Assembly: GCF_034313845.1 (NCBI RefSeq) | Contig: NZ_JAVIWN010000004.1 | Strand: one strand, 5' to 3' | DNA: 64,000 nucleotides | DNA from: Actimicrobium sp034313845 | Lineage (GTDB): Bacteria; Pseudomonadota; Gammaproteobacteria; Burkholderiales; Burkholderiaceae_D | In this document: piece after piece, positions 34,848 through 44,189 of the stretch | Layout of the letters: every line of letters begins with the position of its first letter | Numbering within the stretch: position 1 is the first letter of the stretch | Made by a program: the position numbers and the translations under genes | The notes under the pieces: generated by a model | The model's database searches: none | The model's input: only the letters and a program-made list of their open reading frames with translations | Told to the model about the DNA's origin: nothing

Positions 34848-35383
34848 GGTTTGGCGTACACGCTATAGGATTGCACTTGCGTATCGGCTCCACCAGACGT
34901 TGCCTTGCTGATGGCGACACGGTTCTCGGTCCAGCTGACAAAGATCTCGCAGCCAATCGGTGCGGTGATATCCGTGGTGCAATTGAAGCGCGCATTATAG
35001 GTCGGGAAGCGGCCGTTCATGCTGGCAGCCCAGGCCTGCATGTCGAGCGCTGCCAACTGGACCGGCGTACAGCTCGCAGACAGGCAGGCACCGCTGGCGC
35101 TGGCGCTGGCGTTGAGTTCGCCGGAATTATCGGTCACGACCAGTCCTTTGGCAGAAAAAGTGGCGGGCGCGCCGCCATAGCCCCAGTAGCTTTTGTTGGC
35201 GTGCATCGCCGACACCAGACTACCGACCTGAAACGCGATCATCGACCGGCTACCGGCGTTTTGCGTACTGGAAATAGCCAGTGACTGCATCTTGGCCAAA
35301 CCCAGCAAACCAATGGCGGTCACGAACATTGCGATCATCACTTCAAGCAGCGTGAAGCCGCAATGATCGGTCAATTTATTCAT
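34844..35383 (-). CDS. pilV: Minor pilin / type IV pilus modification protein PilV
   Basis: A 179-residue prepilin with 'MNKLTDHCG/FTLLEVMIAM' and the PilV hallmark 'AIGLLGLAKMQSLAISSTQN'. The start is set at 35383 because this ATG overlaps the fimT stop as ATGA; longer in-frame starts lie inside fimT. Cysteine pairs in 'SGACLSASCTP' and 'FNCTTDITAPIGCEIF' probably form disulfides. Part of the pilus tip complex. Confidence 0.9.
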   Translation of the reverse strand: MNKLTDHCGFTLLEVMIAMFVTAIGLLGLAKMQSLAISSTQNAGSRSMIAFQVGSLVSAMHANKSYWGYGGAPATFSAKGLVVTDNSGELNASASASGACLSASCTPVQLAALDMQAWAASMNGRFPTYNARFNCTTDITAPIGCEIFVSWTENRVAISKATSGGADTQVQSYSVYAKP

Positions 35384-35928
35384 ACGCATCCCGGCCCCGC
35401 TGGTAAAACCTGCTGCCGCCCGGTTTTGATGAGCGCGAGACATTGTGTGGCGTTGCTGTTGACTGGTGTCGTATGCAGGGTGGTGGTGACTGTTCCGGTA
35501 CCGGGCAAGCCGACCGTAGAGCCGTCACGGCTGAACGTAAATGAAAAGACGGCGTTGTCGGCAAGTAGCGTATCGGTATTGCTCCAGCCCGGCTGGATGC
35601 GAATCAGATCGGCGGGTTTGGTGACCTTGAGTACCTGCGCCGCATCGGCAAATATGATCCAGCCCATGTGCCAGGTATTCGCCTTCAGACAGGTTGCACC
35701 ATCCGCCGATGCACAGACCGAGACCGACACGCCCTGCTTGATCGCTTCAGTCCGCGCAAACTGCAGATCATGGGCAAAACTGTTGATCTCGCCCAGTGTG
35801 CGAAAACGCTGCGTTGTCGACACGAACGATGGCACGGCAACCGACAACAGGATTGCGGCAATGGCGATGACCACGATCACTTCAATGAGCGTGAACCCGG
35901 CTGAAACATCACGGCGCAATGTAGACAT
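35380..35928 (-). CDS. fimT: GspH/FimT family pseudopilin
   Basis: The first gene of the minor-pilin operon, 182 residues. Prepilin motif 'SAG/FTLIEVIVVIAIAAIL', then the GspH/FimT signature 'RFRTLGEINSFAHDLQFART' and 'EAIKQGVSVSVCASADGATC'. The C-terminal disulfide is probably formed by Cys in 'NATQCLAL' and 'GPGCV'. FimT-type proteins have been linked to DNA binding in natural transformation in other genera, and to pilus assembly. The 345 bases upstream are non-coding and presumably hold the operon promoter. Confidence 0.9.
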   Translation of the reverse strand: MSTLRRDVSAGFTLIEVIVVIAIAAILLSVAVPSFVSTTQRFRTLGEINSFAHDLQFARTEAIKQGVSVSVCASADGATCLKANTWHMGWIIFADAAQVLKVTKPADLIRIQPGWSNTDTLLADNAVFSFTFSRDGSTVGLPGTGTVTTTLHTTPVNSNATQCLALIKTGRQQVLPAGPGCV

Positions 35929-36273
35929 GGGACAGCTTTCGAAACCGCGGGCAACGGAAGATCAGGTTGATCAAATGGTGTTGCTACCGCCTGCGATCCG
36001 GTGCGGCACCACATGTTTCTTAAAGACAAAATCGGATTGTAGGCGTGAAATATCGCGCTTTCGCGCTTTTTTGTAATACAACCAAAACTTACCGTACGGC
36101 AACTATAAATCATTTCGCAAATACAACGCAACACGCTTGTTGCATCCCGCGTGCACGACTTTCTCGACGACGCCAACAGGCTACAGCGCGACTTATAATT
36201 GCCACCTGATTAAACCAGCAACTGTATCACCGCGATGGCGATCATTGCCTCTCAACCGCACCAAGGACTTCAT
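35929..36273. other. Intergenic region between divergent fimT and queC
   Basis: No gene seen. Bases 36040-36125 are AT-rich. GCGC-TTTC-GCGC followed by six T lies at 36055-36072 (weak hairpin, plus strand). A TATAAT hexamer at 36194-36199 could be a -10 box for queC, but no good -35 box was found. No preQ1 riboswitch fold was recognised and no clear sigma-54 site was seen upstream of fimT. Confidence 0.4.
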
Positions 36274-36990
36274 ATGACTACTTCCACAGGTGCACTCGTC
36301 CTTTTCAGCGGCGGCCAGGATTCCACGACTTGCGTGGCCTGGGCGCTGCAACGCTATGACCGGGTCGAGACCATCGGCTTCGACTACGGTCAGCGCCACG
36401 CCATCGAGATGACCGTGCGACCGGGCGTGCTGGCCAGCCTGCGCGCACAGTCGCCCGAGTGGGATCGCCAGCTCGGCGAAGACCACGTCATCGACCTGTC
36501 GCTGATCGGCAAGATTTCAGACACGGCACTGACGAGCAACGTCGAGATCGCGATGCTGGAAAACGGCTTGCCCAATACCTTCGTCCCCGGTCGCAATTTG
36601 CTGTTCATGATGGTGGCGGCCACGCTGGCCTATCGACGGGGTTTGAATGTGCTGGTCGGTGGCATGTGCGAAACGGACTTTTCCGGTTACCCGGATTGCC
36701 GCGACGACACGATGAAAGCCTTGCAGGTCACGCTCAATCTGGGCATGGCCACGCGTCTGAAACTGGAAACCCCGCTGATGTGGATCGACAAGGCCGACAC
36801 GTGGGCACTGGCAGAGTCACTCGGTGGCGCAGCGCTGGTCGACCTGATCCGCACCGGCACCCATACCTGCTATCTTGGCGAACGCGGCACCCTGCATGAC
36901 TGGGGCTACGGCTGTGGCACCTGCCCGGCATGCGCATTGCGCGCCAACGGGTATGCCGGGTTCCGGCAACAGAAGAGTGCTGATGTGTAG
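36274..36990 (+). CDS. queC: 7-cyano-7-deazaguanine synthase
   Basis: The enzyme of queuosine precursor synthesis (238 residues) that converts carboxy-deazaguanine to preQ0 using ATP and ammonia. The PP-loop is 'LVLFSGGQDSTTCVAWALQR', followed by 'GFDYGQRHAIE' and 'TFVPGRNLLFMMVAATLAYR'. The zinc cysteines are in 'CYLGERGTLHDWGYGCGTCP' with the final 'AC'. The ATG at 36274 follows AAGGA; an earlier in-frame start at 36235 lacks support. It stands alone, without other que genes. Confidence 0.96.
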   Translation: MTTSTGALVLFSGGQDSTTCVAWALQRYDRVETIGFDYGQRHAIEMTVRPGVLASLRAQSPEWDRQLGEDHVIDLSLIGKISDTALTSNVEIAMLENGLPNTFVPGRNLLFMMVAATLAYRRGLNVLVGGMCETDFSGYPDCRDDTMKALQVTLNLGMATRLKLETPLMWIDKADTWALAESLGGAALVDLIRTGTHTCYLGERGTLHDWGYGCGTCPACALRANGYAGFRQQKSADV

Positions 36991-37049
36991 GTAGACGGGA
37001 CGATGACGCAGGGACAGCGCACACTGTCGCCTGCATCAATGCCAGCCGG

Positions 37050-40000
37050 TTAAGCCGACTGAGTCGCCCTCGATAACAGCGTAATCACCGGCGCATCCAG
37101 GCTCGCCAGCAGCGCCGTTTCTTTCAACTTCGCCGCCACCAGATGCCTGTCCTTGACGTGCCCGTAGCCACGAATTTCTTCGGGGATGCTGGCAATGGCA
37201 AGCACTGTGGACAAGTTAGCTGGCGTCAGTCTCGGCAGCAGCGCAGCGATGGTCTGCCGATACGCGACGATCAGTCCACGTTCGGTCTTGCGTTCGCTGG
37301 TGTAGCCGAACGGATCGAACGCGGTTCCCCGCAAGCCCTTGCACTTTGCCAGCACGCCGAAGGCTTGCATCATCCACGGTCCGAATTCCTGCTTGATCAA
37401 GTGACCTTGCGCATCCTTCTTTGCAAACAGCGGCGGCGCGAGGTGGAACTTGATCTTGTAGTCGCCTTCGAACAGGCCATCGATTTTTTTGGCGAAGACC
37501 GTGTTGGTGTAGAGCCGTGCGACTTCGTACTCGTCCTTGTAAGCCATCAATTTGAACAGGTATTTCGCGACCGCTTCGGTGAGACGTAATGGCTTGCCAG
37601 CATCAACGATGCCTTGCTCGGCAACCCGCACCTGCTCGACAACATCGCGATATTGCTTTGCGTAGACGGTGTTCTGGTACGCCGTCAGGAACGCGACCCG
37701 CGTAGCGATCAGCTCGTCAAGATGCGGTATCCGCTTGAACTCGATGATGTGCGCTGTGGTGTCATTGACGCGGGTGATTTTTTCGACTGCGGCCAGGTCA
37801 TGCGCGGCAGTGCGGCCCCAGACGAACGACTGCTTGTTGAAGTCGACCGAAACACCATTGAGCGTGATGGCCTGCATCAGCGCGGCTTCCGTCAGCGGCA
37901 CCTGCCCTTTTTGCCAGGCATAGCCGAGCATGAACATGTTGGTCGCAATCGTGTCGCCCATCAGCGCCGTGGCGATCTTGCCGGCATCGACAAAATCGAC
38001 CCGGTCGTTGCCGCAGGCCGCACGCAATTCGGCGTCGGCCGCCTCGCCCGGATACTGCCAGTCCGGATTCTTGACGAAGGCGGCCGTCGGTGTGCTGGTC
38101 GAATTGATGACCGCATAAGTGCGCCCTTCACCCATGCGCGACAACGCATCGCGACTGGCCGCGACGATCACGTCACAGCCGATCACGAGGTCCGAGGCAC
38201 CGGTACCGACGCGGGTCGAATGGATGTCGTCGGGATGATCGGCCAGTCGCACATGCGACATCACCGGCCCGCCCTTTTGCGCCAGTCCGCTCATGTCGAG
38301 CACCGAGCAGCCCTTGCCTTCGATGTGCGCGGCCATCGCCAGAATCTGGCCGACGGTAACCACACCGGTGCCACCGATGCCGGCAACCAGAATGCCGTAC
38401 GGCGTGACCGTGGTCGGCAAAATCGGCTGCGGCAACAGCATCGCAGGAGTACTTGCCGGGTCTTTCGACACCGCGACTTTTTTCGGCTTCTTCAGCTTGC
38501 CGCCCTCGACCGTGACGAAGCTCGGACAGAAACCGGTCACGCACGAGAAGTCCTTGTTGCATGACGACTGGTTGATCTGGCGCTTGCGACCGAATTCAGT
38601 CTCCAGCGGTTCGACCGACAGGCAGTTCGATTGCACGCTGCAATCGCCACAACCTTCGCAAACGGCCTCGTTGATGACAGCGCGTTTGGCTGGGTCCGGG
38701 TACTCGTTGCGTTTCCGGCGGCGGCGTTTTTCGGACGCGCAGGTCTGGTCGTAAATCATCGCCGAGATGCCCTTGCACTCGCGCAGTTCGCGCTGCACCG
38801 CATCGAGTTCGCTGCGATGGCGCACCGTCACGCCGTCAGCCCAGGCGTAACCGGACGGATATTTGTCCGGCTCGTCGGTGACGACGATGATCGGGCCGAC
38901 ACCTTCGGCGGCAATCTGGCGCGATATCATGCCGGGATCGATCGGGCCATCGACAGTCTGGCCGCCGGTCATCGCGACTGCATCGTTGTACAGGATCTTG
39001 TAGGTCATGTTGACCTTGGCCGCGACCGAAGCACGGATTGCCAGCAAGCCGGAATGGAAGTACGTGCCATCGCCAAGATTGGTGAACACATGCTGTTCGC
39101 TGGTGAAGGGCGCATGGCCGATCCAGGTCGTACCTTCGGCGCCCATGTGCGTGAAGGTCGATGTTTCGCGATCCATCCACAGCACCATGTAATGGCAACC
39201 AATGCCGGCCAGTGCGCGACTGCCTTCGGGCACCTTGGTTGACGTGTTGTGCGGGCAACCGGAGCAGAAATGCGGAATCCGATCCTTGGCCGGATCGGGC
39301 TTGCTGCTGACCTTGAGTACCGCTTCCTTGGCTTCGAGATAGGCGATACGTTCCTGCACCCGCTGAGCGACCGGATGACCGGCAAAGTACTTGCCGATGC
39401 GCGTGGCAATCGCGCGGGCGATCTGCGCCGGATTGAGTTCGTAGGTTGCGGGCAGCAGCCAGTCGCCGTGACCCATGCCGGGCGTGTTGCTCCATTCGCC
39501 GGTGTCGTCGAACTTGCCGACCACGCGGGGACGCACGTCATCGCGCCAGTTGTAGAGTTCTTCCTTGACCTGATATTCGAGGATCTGGCGCTTCTCTTCG
39601 ACCACCAGGATTTCTTCGAGACCCTGCGCAAATTCGCGCACGCCCTGCGCTTCCAGTGGCCAGGTCATGCCGACCTTGAACAGGCGAATACCGATGTCGC
39701 GGGCGATCGCTTCGTCGATGCCGAGGTCCGCCAGTGCCTGCCGTGTATCGAGGTAAGACTTGCCGGCGGTGATGATGCCGATCCGCGCATGCGGACTGTC
39801 CCAGATAATTTTGTTGAGCTTGTTGGCACGCGCATAGGCCAGCGCGGCGTACCACTTGAAATTGTTCATCCGCGCTTCCTGATCCAGCACGGCATCGGGC
39901 CAGCGAATGTTGAGGCCATCGGCGGGCAAGGCCAGATCGGTCGGCAACACAATCTGCACGCGGTCCGGATCGAGGTCTACCGAAGCACCTGACTCGACGA

Positions 40001-40667
40001 TGTCGGTCACGCATTTGAGCGAGACCCACAAACCGGTGAAGCGACTCATCGCCCAGCCATGCAAACCGTAGTCGAGGTATTCCTGCACCGAGGACGGATA
40101 CAGCACCGGGATGCCGCAGGCTTTCAGAATGTGTTCGCTCTGGTGCGCGGTCGTCGAGGATTTGGCAGCATGGTCGTCGCCGGCCAGCACCAGCACGCCG
40201 CCATGTCTGGAGGTGCCGGCCATGTTGGCGTGCTTGAAGACATCACCGCAACGATCGACGCCGGGACCTTTGCCGTACCACAGGCCGAACACGCCATCGT
40301 ATTGGGCACCGGGAAACAGGTTCACTTGCTGCGTGCCCCAGACACTGGTCGCCGCCAGGTCTTCGTTCATGCCGGGATGGAATTTGATGTGGTTGGCGTC
40401 GAGATATTTTTTGGCTTTGGTCGCCGTCATGTCGACGCTGCCCAGCGGCGAACCGCGATAGCCGGTGATGAAGCCGGCGGTATTGAGTCCGGCGCGCACG
40501 TCGCGCTGGCGCTGCAACATCGGCAGCCGGATCATCGCCTGCGTGCCGGTGATGAAGGCGCGGCCACGTTCCAGCGTGTATTTGTCGTCCAGCGAAATGG
40601 GCGCGGGTGTTGACGAGGTCATTGAGTCTGGTGCCAACGACTGCTCGGGCTTCAGGGGTGCATTCAT
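37050..40667 (-). CDS. Indolepyruvate ferredoxin oxidoreductase, single-chain type
   Basis: A 1205-residue thiamine-dependent 2-oxoacid oxidoreductase. It decarboxylates aryl pyruvates such as phenylpyruvate or indolepyruvate to aryl-CoA with reduction of ferredoxin. The order is: N-terminal pyrimidine-binding part ('ERGRAFITGTQAMIRLPMLQ'), central TPP part ('CSGCPHNTSTKVPEGSRALA', 'NLGDGTYFHSGLLAIRASVA'), a cysteine cluster ('VCEGCGDCSVQSNC'), and a C-terminal gamma part ('GIGGTGVVTVGQILAMAAHI'). ATG 40667 has a GGAG site. Its position beside phhA and hpd suggests aromatic amino-acid catabolism. Confidence 0.92.
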   Translation of the reverse strand: MNAPLKPEQSLAPDSMTSSTPAPISLDDKYTLERGRAFITGTQAMIRLPMLQRQRDVRAGLNTAGFITGYRGSPLGSVDMTATKAKKYLDANHIKFHPGMNEDLAATSVWGTQQVNLFPGAQYDGVFGLWYGKGPGVDRCGDVFKHANMAGTSRHGGVLVLAGDDHAAKSSTTAHQSEHILKACGIPVLYPSSVQEYLDYGLHGWAMSRFTGLWVSLKCVTDIVESGASVDLDPDRVQIVLPTDLALPADGLNIRWPDAVLDQEARMNNFKWYAALAYARANKLNKIIWDSPHARIGIITAGKSYLDTRQALADLGIDEAIARDIGIRLFKVGMTWPLEAQGVREFAQGLEEILVVEEKRQILEYQVKEELYNWRDDVRPRVVGKFDDTGEWSNTPGMGHGDWLLPATYELNPAQIARAIATRIGKYFAGHPVAQRVQERIAYLEAKEAVLKVSSKPDPAKDRIPHFCSGCPHNTSTKVPEGSRALAGIGCHYMVLWMDRETSTFTHMGAEGTTWIGHAPFTSEQHVFTNLGDGTYFHSGLLAIRASVAAKVNMTYKILYNDAVAMTGGQTVDGPIDPGMISRQIAAEGVGPIIVVTDEPDKYPSGYAWADGVTVRHRSELDAVQRELRECKGISAMIYDQTCASEKRRRRKRNEYPDPAKRAVINEAVCEGCGDCSVQSNCLSVEPLETEFGRKRQINQSSCNKDFSCVTGFCPSFVTVEGGKLKKPKKVAVSKDPASTPAMLLPQPILPTTVTPYGILVAGIGGTGVVTVGQILAMAAHIEGKGCSVLDMSGLAQKGGPVMSHVRLADHPDDIHSTRVGTGASDLVIGCDVIVAASRDALSRMGEGRTYAVINSTSTPTAAFVKNPDWQYPGEAADAELRAACGNDRVDFVDAGKIATALMGDTIATNMFMLGYAWQKGQVPLTEAALMQAITLNGVSVDFNKQSFVWGRTAAHDLAAVEKITRVNDTTAHIIEFKRIPHLDELIATRVAFLTAYQNTVYAKQYRDVVEQVRVAEQGIVDAGKPLRLTEAVAKYLFKLMAYKDEYEVARLYTNTVFAKKIDGLFEGDYKIKFHLAPPLFAKKDAQGHLIKQEFGPWMMQAFGVLAKCKGLRGTAFDPFGYTSERKTERGLIVAYRQTIAALLPRLTPANLSTVLAIASIPEEIRGYGHVKDRHLVAAKLKETALLASLDAPVITLLSRATQSA

Positions 40668-40781
40668 GCTTGTCTCCGTACCAAAAATTATGTTCTTGGA
40701 TGCGATCGTGTCGCGGTCTGGACTTCTTCGGGTCTTGTGGACCGTCAGTCTGTTTTTTTATTCTACACGGGGCATACGTCG

Positions 40782-41687
40782 TTACGCGGTTTGATTAACC
40801 TCCCCGATCAGCAAGGTATTGGCGGACAGCGCCTCGACGTCTTTCAGACGTGCGTAGATCGGCGTGAAATCCGGTGCCGTATCCGCAAATAACTGCTCGA
40901 AACTGTCGATCACAAAATAGGTTTCCTGATAGGAGTCGATCTTGTAGGTAGTGCGCATGACGCGTTCGGCATCGAACCGGATCCGGCGCGGTTGCGGGCT
41001 GGTCAGGCAGTATTCGATCTCGCCGCCCGATGACAGGATACCGGCACCATATGCACGCAAACCTGCTTCGGTCCGGATCAGGCCGAACTCGACCGTGTAC
41101 CAGTACAGACGACCCAGATTGGTCAGGCCATCAAGCGGCATGGCCTTCAAGCCGCCCTTGCCGTACTCCTGCAAATGATCGGCAAAGACCGGATTGAACA
41201 ACAGCGGCACATGACCGAAAAAATCATGAAACACATCCGGCTCGGCGATGTAATCGAACTCTTCCGGCTCGCGCAGCCAGACCGTCACCGGAAACCGCCG
41301 GTTGGCCAGGTGCTCGAAGAACGTGAAGTCCGGCACCAGTCCCGGTACGGCCACCAGCGTCCAGCCGGTCGCTGCCATCAGCTGCGCCGAGGTATGCGCA
41401 AAATCCGGAATACCCTGAGCGGCATCCATTTTTTTCAGGCTGTCGATGAAGACCTCACAGGCCCGCCCCGGCAGCAGGCGCACTTGCCGGTCGTAAAGCC
41501 GACGCCACAATTCATGCTGCGCTTGCGTGTAACCAGCCCACTTCTGGGCCACGACGTACTGCGCATCGGCATCGGAATAATCGCCGCGCAGCTTGCCGCC
41601 ATCGGACTTGTCGTCCAGCGTGTTGAAAAATTCTTCCTGCCCGACCGACCGCTCAATGGCACCCATGTCAGCTCCCCACGCTTTCAT
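40782..41687 (-). CDS. phhA: Phenylalanine 4-monooxygenase
   Basis: A pterin-dependent iron hydroxylase (301 residues) converting phenylalanine to tyrosine. The iron ligands are visible: two His in 'EPDVFHDFFGHVPLLFNPVF' and Glu in 'WYTVEFGLIRTEAGLRAYGA'. Other family parts: 'GWTLVAVPGLVPDFTFFEHL' and 'RRFPVTVWLREPEEFDYIAE'. The start overlaps the hpd stop by 20 bases, so the two genes are co-transcribed. Tyrosine made here can be transaminated and passed to the upstream-encoded dioxygenase. Confidence 0.96.
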   Translation of the reverse strand: MKAWGADMGAIERSVGQEEFFNTLDDKSDGGKLRGDYSDADAQYVVAQKWAGYTQAQHELWRRLYDRQVRLLPGRACEVFIDSLKKMDAAQGIPDFAHTSAQLMAATGWTLVAVPGLVPDFTFFEHLANRRFPVTVWLREPEEFDYIAEPDVFHDFFGHVPLLFNPVFADHLQEYGKGGLKAMPLDGLTNLGRLYWYTVEFGLIRTEAGLRAYGAGILSSGGEIEYCLTSPQPRRIRFDAERVMRTTYKIDSYQETYFVIDSFEQLFADTAPDFTPIYARLKDVEALSANTLLIGEVNQTA

Positions 41688-42774
41688 CTTTCAAGACACC
41701 GCGACGGATCTGGTCGAGTTCGATCGACTCGAACAGCGCGCGGAAATTGCCTTCACCGAAACCCTGATCGCCCTTGCGCTGGATGATTTCAAAAAAGATC
41801 GGACCGATCACGGTTTGCGTAAATATCTGTAGCAGTAATTCGCGCTCGGTGGCACTGCTGGTGCCATCGACCAGAATGTTGAGGCGACGCAGCTCATCGA
41901 TGTTTTCGCCATGGCCGGGCAAGCGCCGGTCGATCAGGTCGTAGTAGGTCGCGATGGTTTTCTGGAACTGCACTTGCTGCGCTTCCATCTGTTCGACCGT
42001 GCGGTAGATGTCGTCGGTACCCAGCGCGATGTGCTGGATGCCTTCGCCATGGTAGAGGTCGAGGTATTCGGCAATCTGCGATTTATCATCCGACGATTCA
42101 TTGATCGGGATGCGGATCTTGCCGCAGGGCGAGGTCATCGCTTTCGATTTCAGACCGGTGTGCTTGCCTTCGATATCGAAGTAGCGCACCTCACGAAAGC
42201 CAAACAGGTTTTCATAAAATTCGGCCCATTCCTTCATGCGACCGCGATGGACATTGTGGGTCAGATGATCGATGTAGGTCAGGCCATTGCCGACCGGATT
42301 GGCAACCGCGCCGGGAATGGCCACGAAGTCGACGTCATAAATGCTGATGTCGCCGATGACACCGGCGGTCTTGCCGCGCCAGCGATCGACAAAATAAATC
42401 AGCGAATCGCCAATGCCCTTGATGGCCGGTATATTGAGTTCCATCGGACCGGTGCGATTATCGAAACCCCAGGCACCGAGTTCAAGGGCACGCTTGTAAG
42501 CGTAGGCGGCATCGTCGACACGAAAGGCAATCGCGCAGATCGACGGACCGTGCTGGCGCGCGAAGCGCTGCGCAAACGAATCCTGCTCGCCATTGATAAT
42601 GAAATTGATCTCGCCTTGACGGTACAGCGTCACATCCTTGTGGCGATGGCGGGCGATCGCGCTGAAACCCATTTGCTCGAACAGCGCACCAAGCGCTTTC
42701 GGGTCCGGTGCAGCGTACTCGATGAACTCGAAACCATCGGTGCCCATCGGGTTGTCCCACGGTTGGAATTGCAT
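41668..42774 (-). CDS. hpd: 4-hydroxyphenylpyruvate dioxygenase
   Basis: A non-haem iron dioxygenase (368 residues) forming homogentisate from 4-hydroxyphenylpyruvate. Two VOC modules; iron ligands are His in 'TYIDHLTHNVHRGRMKEWAE', His in 'GEGIQHIALGTDDIYRTVEQ' and Glu in 'IGPIFFEIIQRKGDQGFGEG'. The C-terminal 'GEGNFRALFESIELDQIRRG' is the family signature. ATG 42774 (MQFQPWDNPMG) is preceded by AGGAG; the much longer open frame upstream overlaps the divergent regulator. First gene of hpd-phhA. Confidence 0.97.
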   Translation of the reverse strand: MQFQPWDNPMGTDGFEFIEYAAPDPKALGALFEQMGFSAIARHRHKDVTLYRQGEINFIINGEQDSFAQRFARQHGPSICAIAFRVDDAAYAYKRALELGAWGFDNRTGPMELNIPAIKGIGDSLIYFVDRWRGKTAGVIGDISIYDVDFVAIPGAVANPVGNGLTYIDHLTHNVHRGRMKEWAEFYENLFGFREVRYFDIEGKHTGLKSKAMTSPCGKIRIPINESSDDKSQIAEYLDLYHGEGIQHIALGTDDIYRTVEQMEAQQVQFQKTIATYYDLIDRRLPGHGENIDELRRLNILVDGTSSATERELLLQIFTQTVIGPIFFEIIQRKGDQGFGEGNFRALFESIELDQIRRGVLKDESVGS

Positions 42775-42862
42775 GCTGGCTCCTGAAAGGTGTTTGAACC
42801 TCAGTATAGGTCGGGGACGACGGCAGAAAATTGCGAATGACTTTACCGCGCAACGGCCATCC

Positions 42863-42889
42863 GCAATAATATTGCCGGAATATTGCAAA
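42863..42889. promoter_or_regulatory. Candidate Lrp-type operator between hpd and the regulator gene
   Basis: GCAAT-AAT-ATTGC at 42863-42875 is an inverted repeat with 5-base arms. It is followed by a second AATATTGC at 42879-42886, giving related half-sites about 11 bases apart. It ends 16 bases before the regulator's ATG, where an autoregulated Lrp/AsnC protein often binds. Inference from symmetry and position. Confidence 0.4.
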
Positions 42890-42901
42890 TAGAGGTGATG
42901 T

Positions 42902-43405
42902 ATGGCGTCAATCCCGCTGGACAAGACCGACAGGAAGATATTGGCGATCCTGCAGACCGATGGTCGACTATCGAACCAGGAGGTGGCAGAACGTGTCAAT
43001 TTGTCGCCGTCGCCGTGCTTGCGGCGCATCCGCCGGCTCGAAGAAGCCGGTGTCATCCGCCAATATGTGGCGCTGCTGGCCGCAGAAAAAATCGGCCTCG
43101 GGCTGCTGGCGTATGTCAATGTGCGGTTGATCAAGAATAGCGATGCCGCAACGGCTGTGCCGCAATCAGGAGCCCGCTCGCCGCGCGGAGATTTTGCCGA
43201 ATCCGTCGCGCACTGGCCCGAAGTGGCCGCCTGCTACGCGATGACTGGCGAGATGGATTATCTGTTGCGCGTCCATGTCGAAGACATGGAACACTTTTCG
43301 CGCTTCATGATGGAAACACTGCTGCGCCATCCGGCAGTACTGGATGTCAAATCGAGCTTTGCCTTGCAGCGGATCAAGGACACGACGGCACTGCCGCTAA
43401 TTTGA
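42902..43405 (+). CDS. Lrp/AsnC family transcriptional regulator
   Basis: A 167-residue regulator with an N-terminal helix-turn-helix ('LSNQEVAERVNLSPSPCLRR', 'IRRLEEAGVIRQYVALL') and a C-terminal ligand-binding RAM domain ('WPEVAACYAMTGEMDYLLRV'). An insertion of about ten residues ('AVPQSGARSPRGDF') sits early in the RAM domain; this may be normal for its subfamily. It diverges from hpd-phhA across a 127-bp region, so it probably controls aromatic amino-acid breakdown in response to an amino acid. Confidence 0.9.
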   Translation: MASIPLDKTDRKILAILQTDGRLSNQEVAERVNLSPSPCLRRIRRLEEAGVIRQYVALLAAEKIGLGLLAYVNVRLIKNSDAATAVPQSGARSPRGDFAESVAHWPEVAACYAMTGEMDYLLRVHVEDMEHFSRFMMETLLRHPAVLDVKSSFALQRIKDTTALPLI

Positions 43406-43423
43406 CGAACTGTGTGAAAGATA

Positions 43424-44104
43424 TTATTTGAAGCCGGAAAGGTAGCTGTTGAGCCACTTGATCGCCGCCCGGTTATTCGCCTTGTAGGCATAGTCGAAGC
43501 GGGCAACTTGCTCTTGCACGGCTTCGAGCATGACGCTGGACGGATTGGCCGGGAGTAACTTCAGGTAGGCGTCCGCCTCACCGTAAGAACGACGGATCTG
43601 CATGCCTGCCTTGCGGGCAATCCGGATCATGGTCCGGTTCGATGACAGACAGTGCATGTACAGCGTGTCGACATCGGCATTGCGACAGTGGATCGCCGCA
43701 CGCTCGAACAGTTTGGTACCGATTCCCCTGCCGCGCGCCGACTCCGAGACGGACAGACCGAACTCGGCGACCCGTTCCTTGGTCGTTGCATCGGCACCGG
43801 TTGGCAGTGCATCACGCGGTGCAAACGCCAGATGACCGACGCCGATCAGCCTCAGGTCGCTGTCGTAGACGCCAAAAAGGGTGTCGCGGACGAAGTCGAG
43901 TTTCTGGACATAGCGAGTAATGAGTTCGTCCGGCAATGTCGTGCCAAATCGCAATAAACGGTCGCTGTCCCCGAGTGCCAGAAAGTGCATCAGCATGCGA
44001 CGGCGGTCGCGTTCGGACAGCTCTTTGACACGCACTGTCAGTAGAACGTCCGGATAAGCGCTTGGCAACGGCTGATCGGGTGCGGAAATAACCGATGGGT
44101 TCAT
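43424..44104 (-). CDS. GNAT family N-acetyltransferase
   Basis: A 226-residue acetyltransferase. The acetyl-CoA binding motif A is 'FGLSVSESARGRGIGTKLFE', preceded by 'TLFGVYDSDLRLIGVGHLAF' and followed by 'LYMHCLSSNRTMIRIARKAG'. The substrate is unknown. The start at 44104 (MNPSVISAPDQ) is followed by a family-like length; an upstream extension of 20 codons reads as non-coding. It converges with the Lrp gene, 18 bases apart. Confidence 0.88.
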   Translation of the reverse strand: MNPSVISAPDQPLPSAYPDVLLTVRVKELSERDRRRMLMHFLALGDSDRLLRFGTTLPDELITRYVQKLDFVRDTLFGVYDSDLRLIGVGHLAFAPRDALPTGADATTKERVAEFGLSVSESARGRGIGTKLFERAAIHCRNADVDTLYMHCLSSNRTMIRIARKAGMQIRRSYGEADAYLKLLPANPSSVMLEAVQEQVARFDYAYKANNRAAIKWLNSYLSGFK

Positions 44105-44189
44105 GGTGGATCCTATCAAAAATGCGCGGACAGTTGTGCAGCGCACCAACGCATTGTAGGCCATGTTTCCCGGTGTGGCTTGAAGTCCT

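Noticed and set aside
36100..36273. PreQ1 riboswitch upstream of queC
   Set aside because: I looked for the small pseudoknot with the A-rich tail and did not find it; the leader has no such fold.
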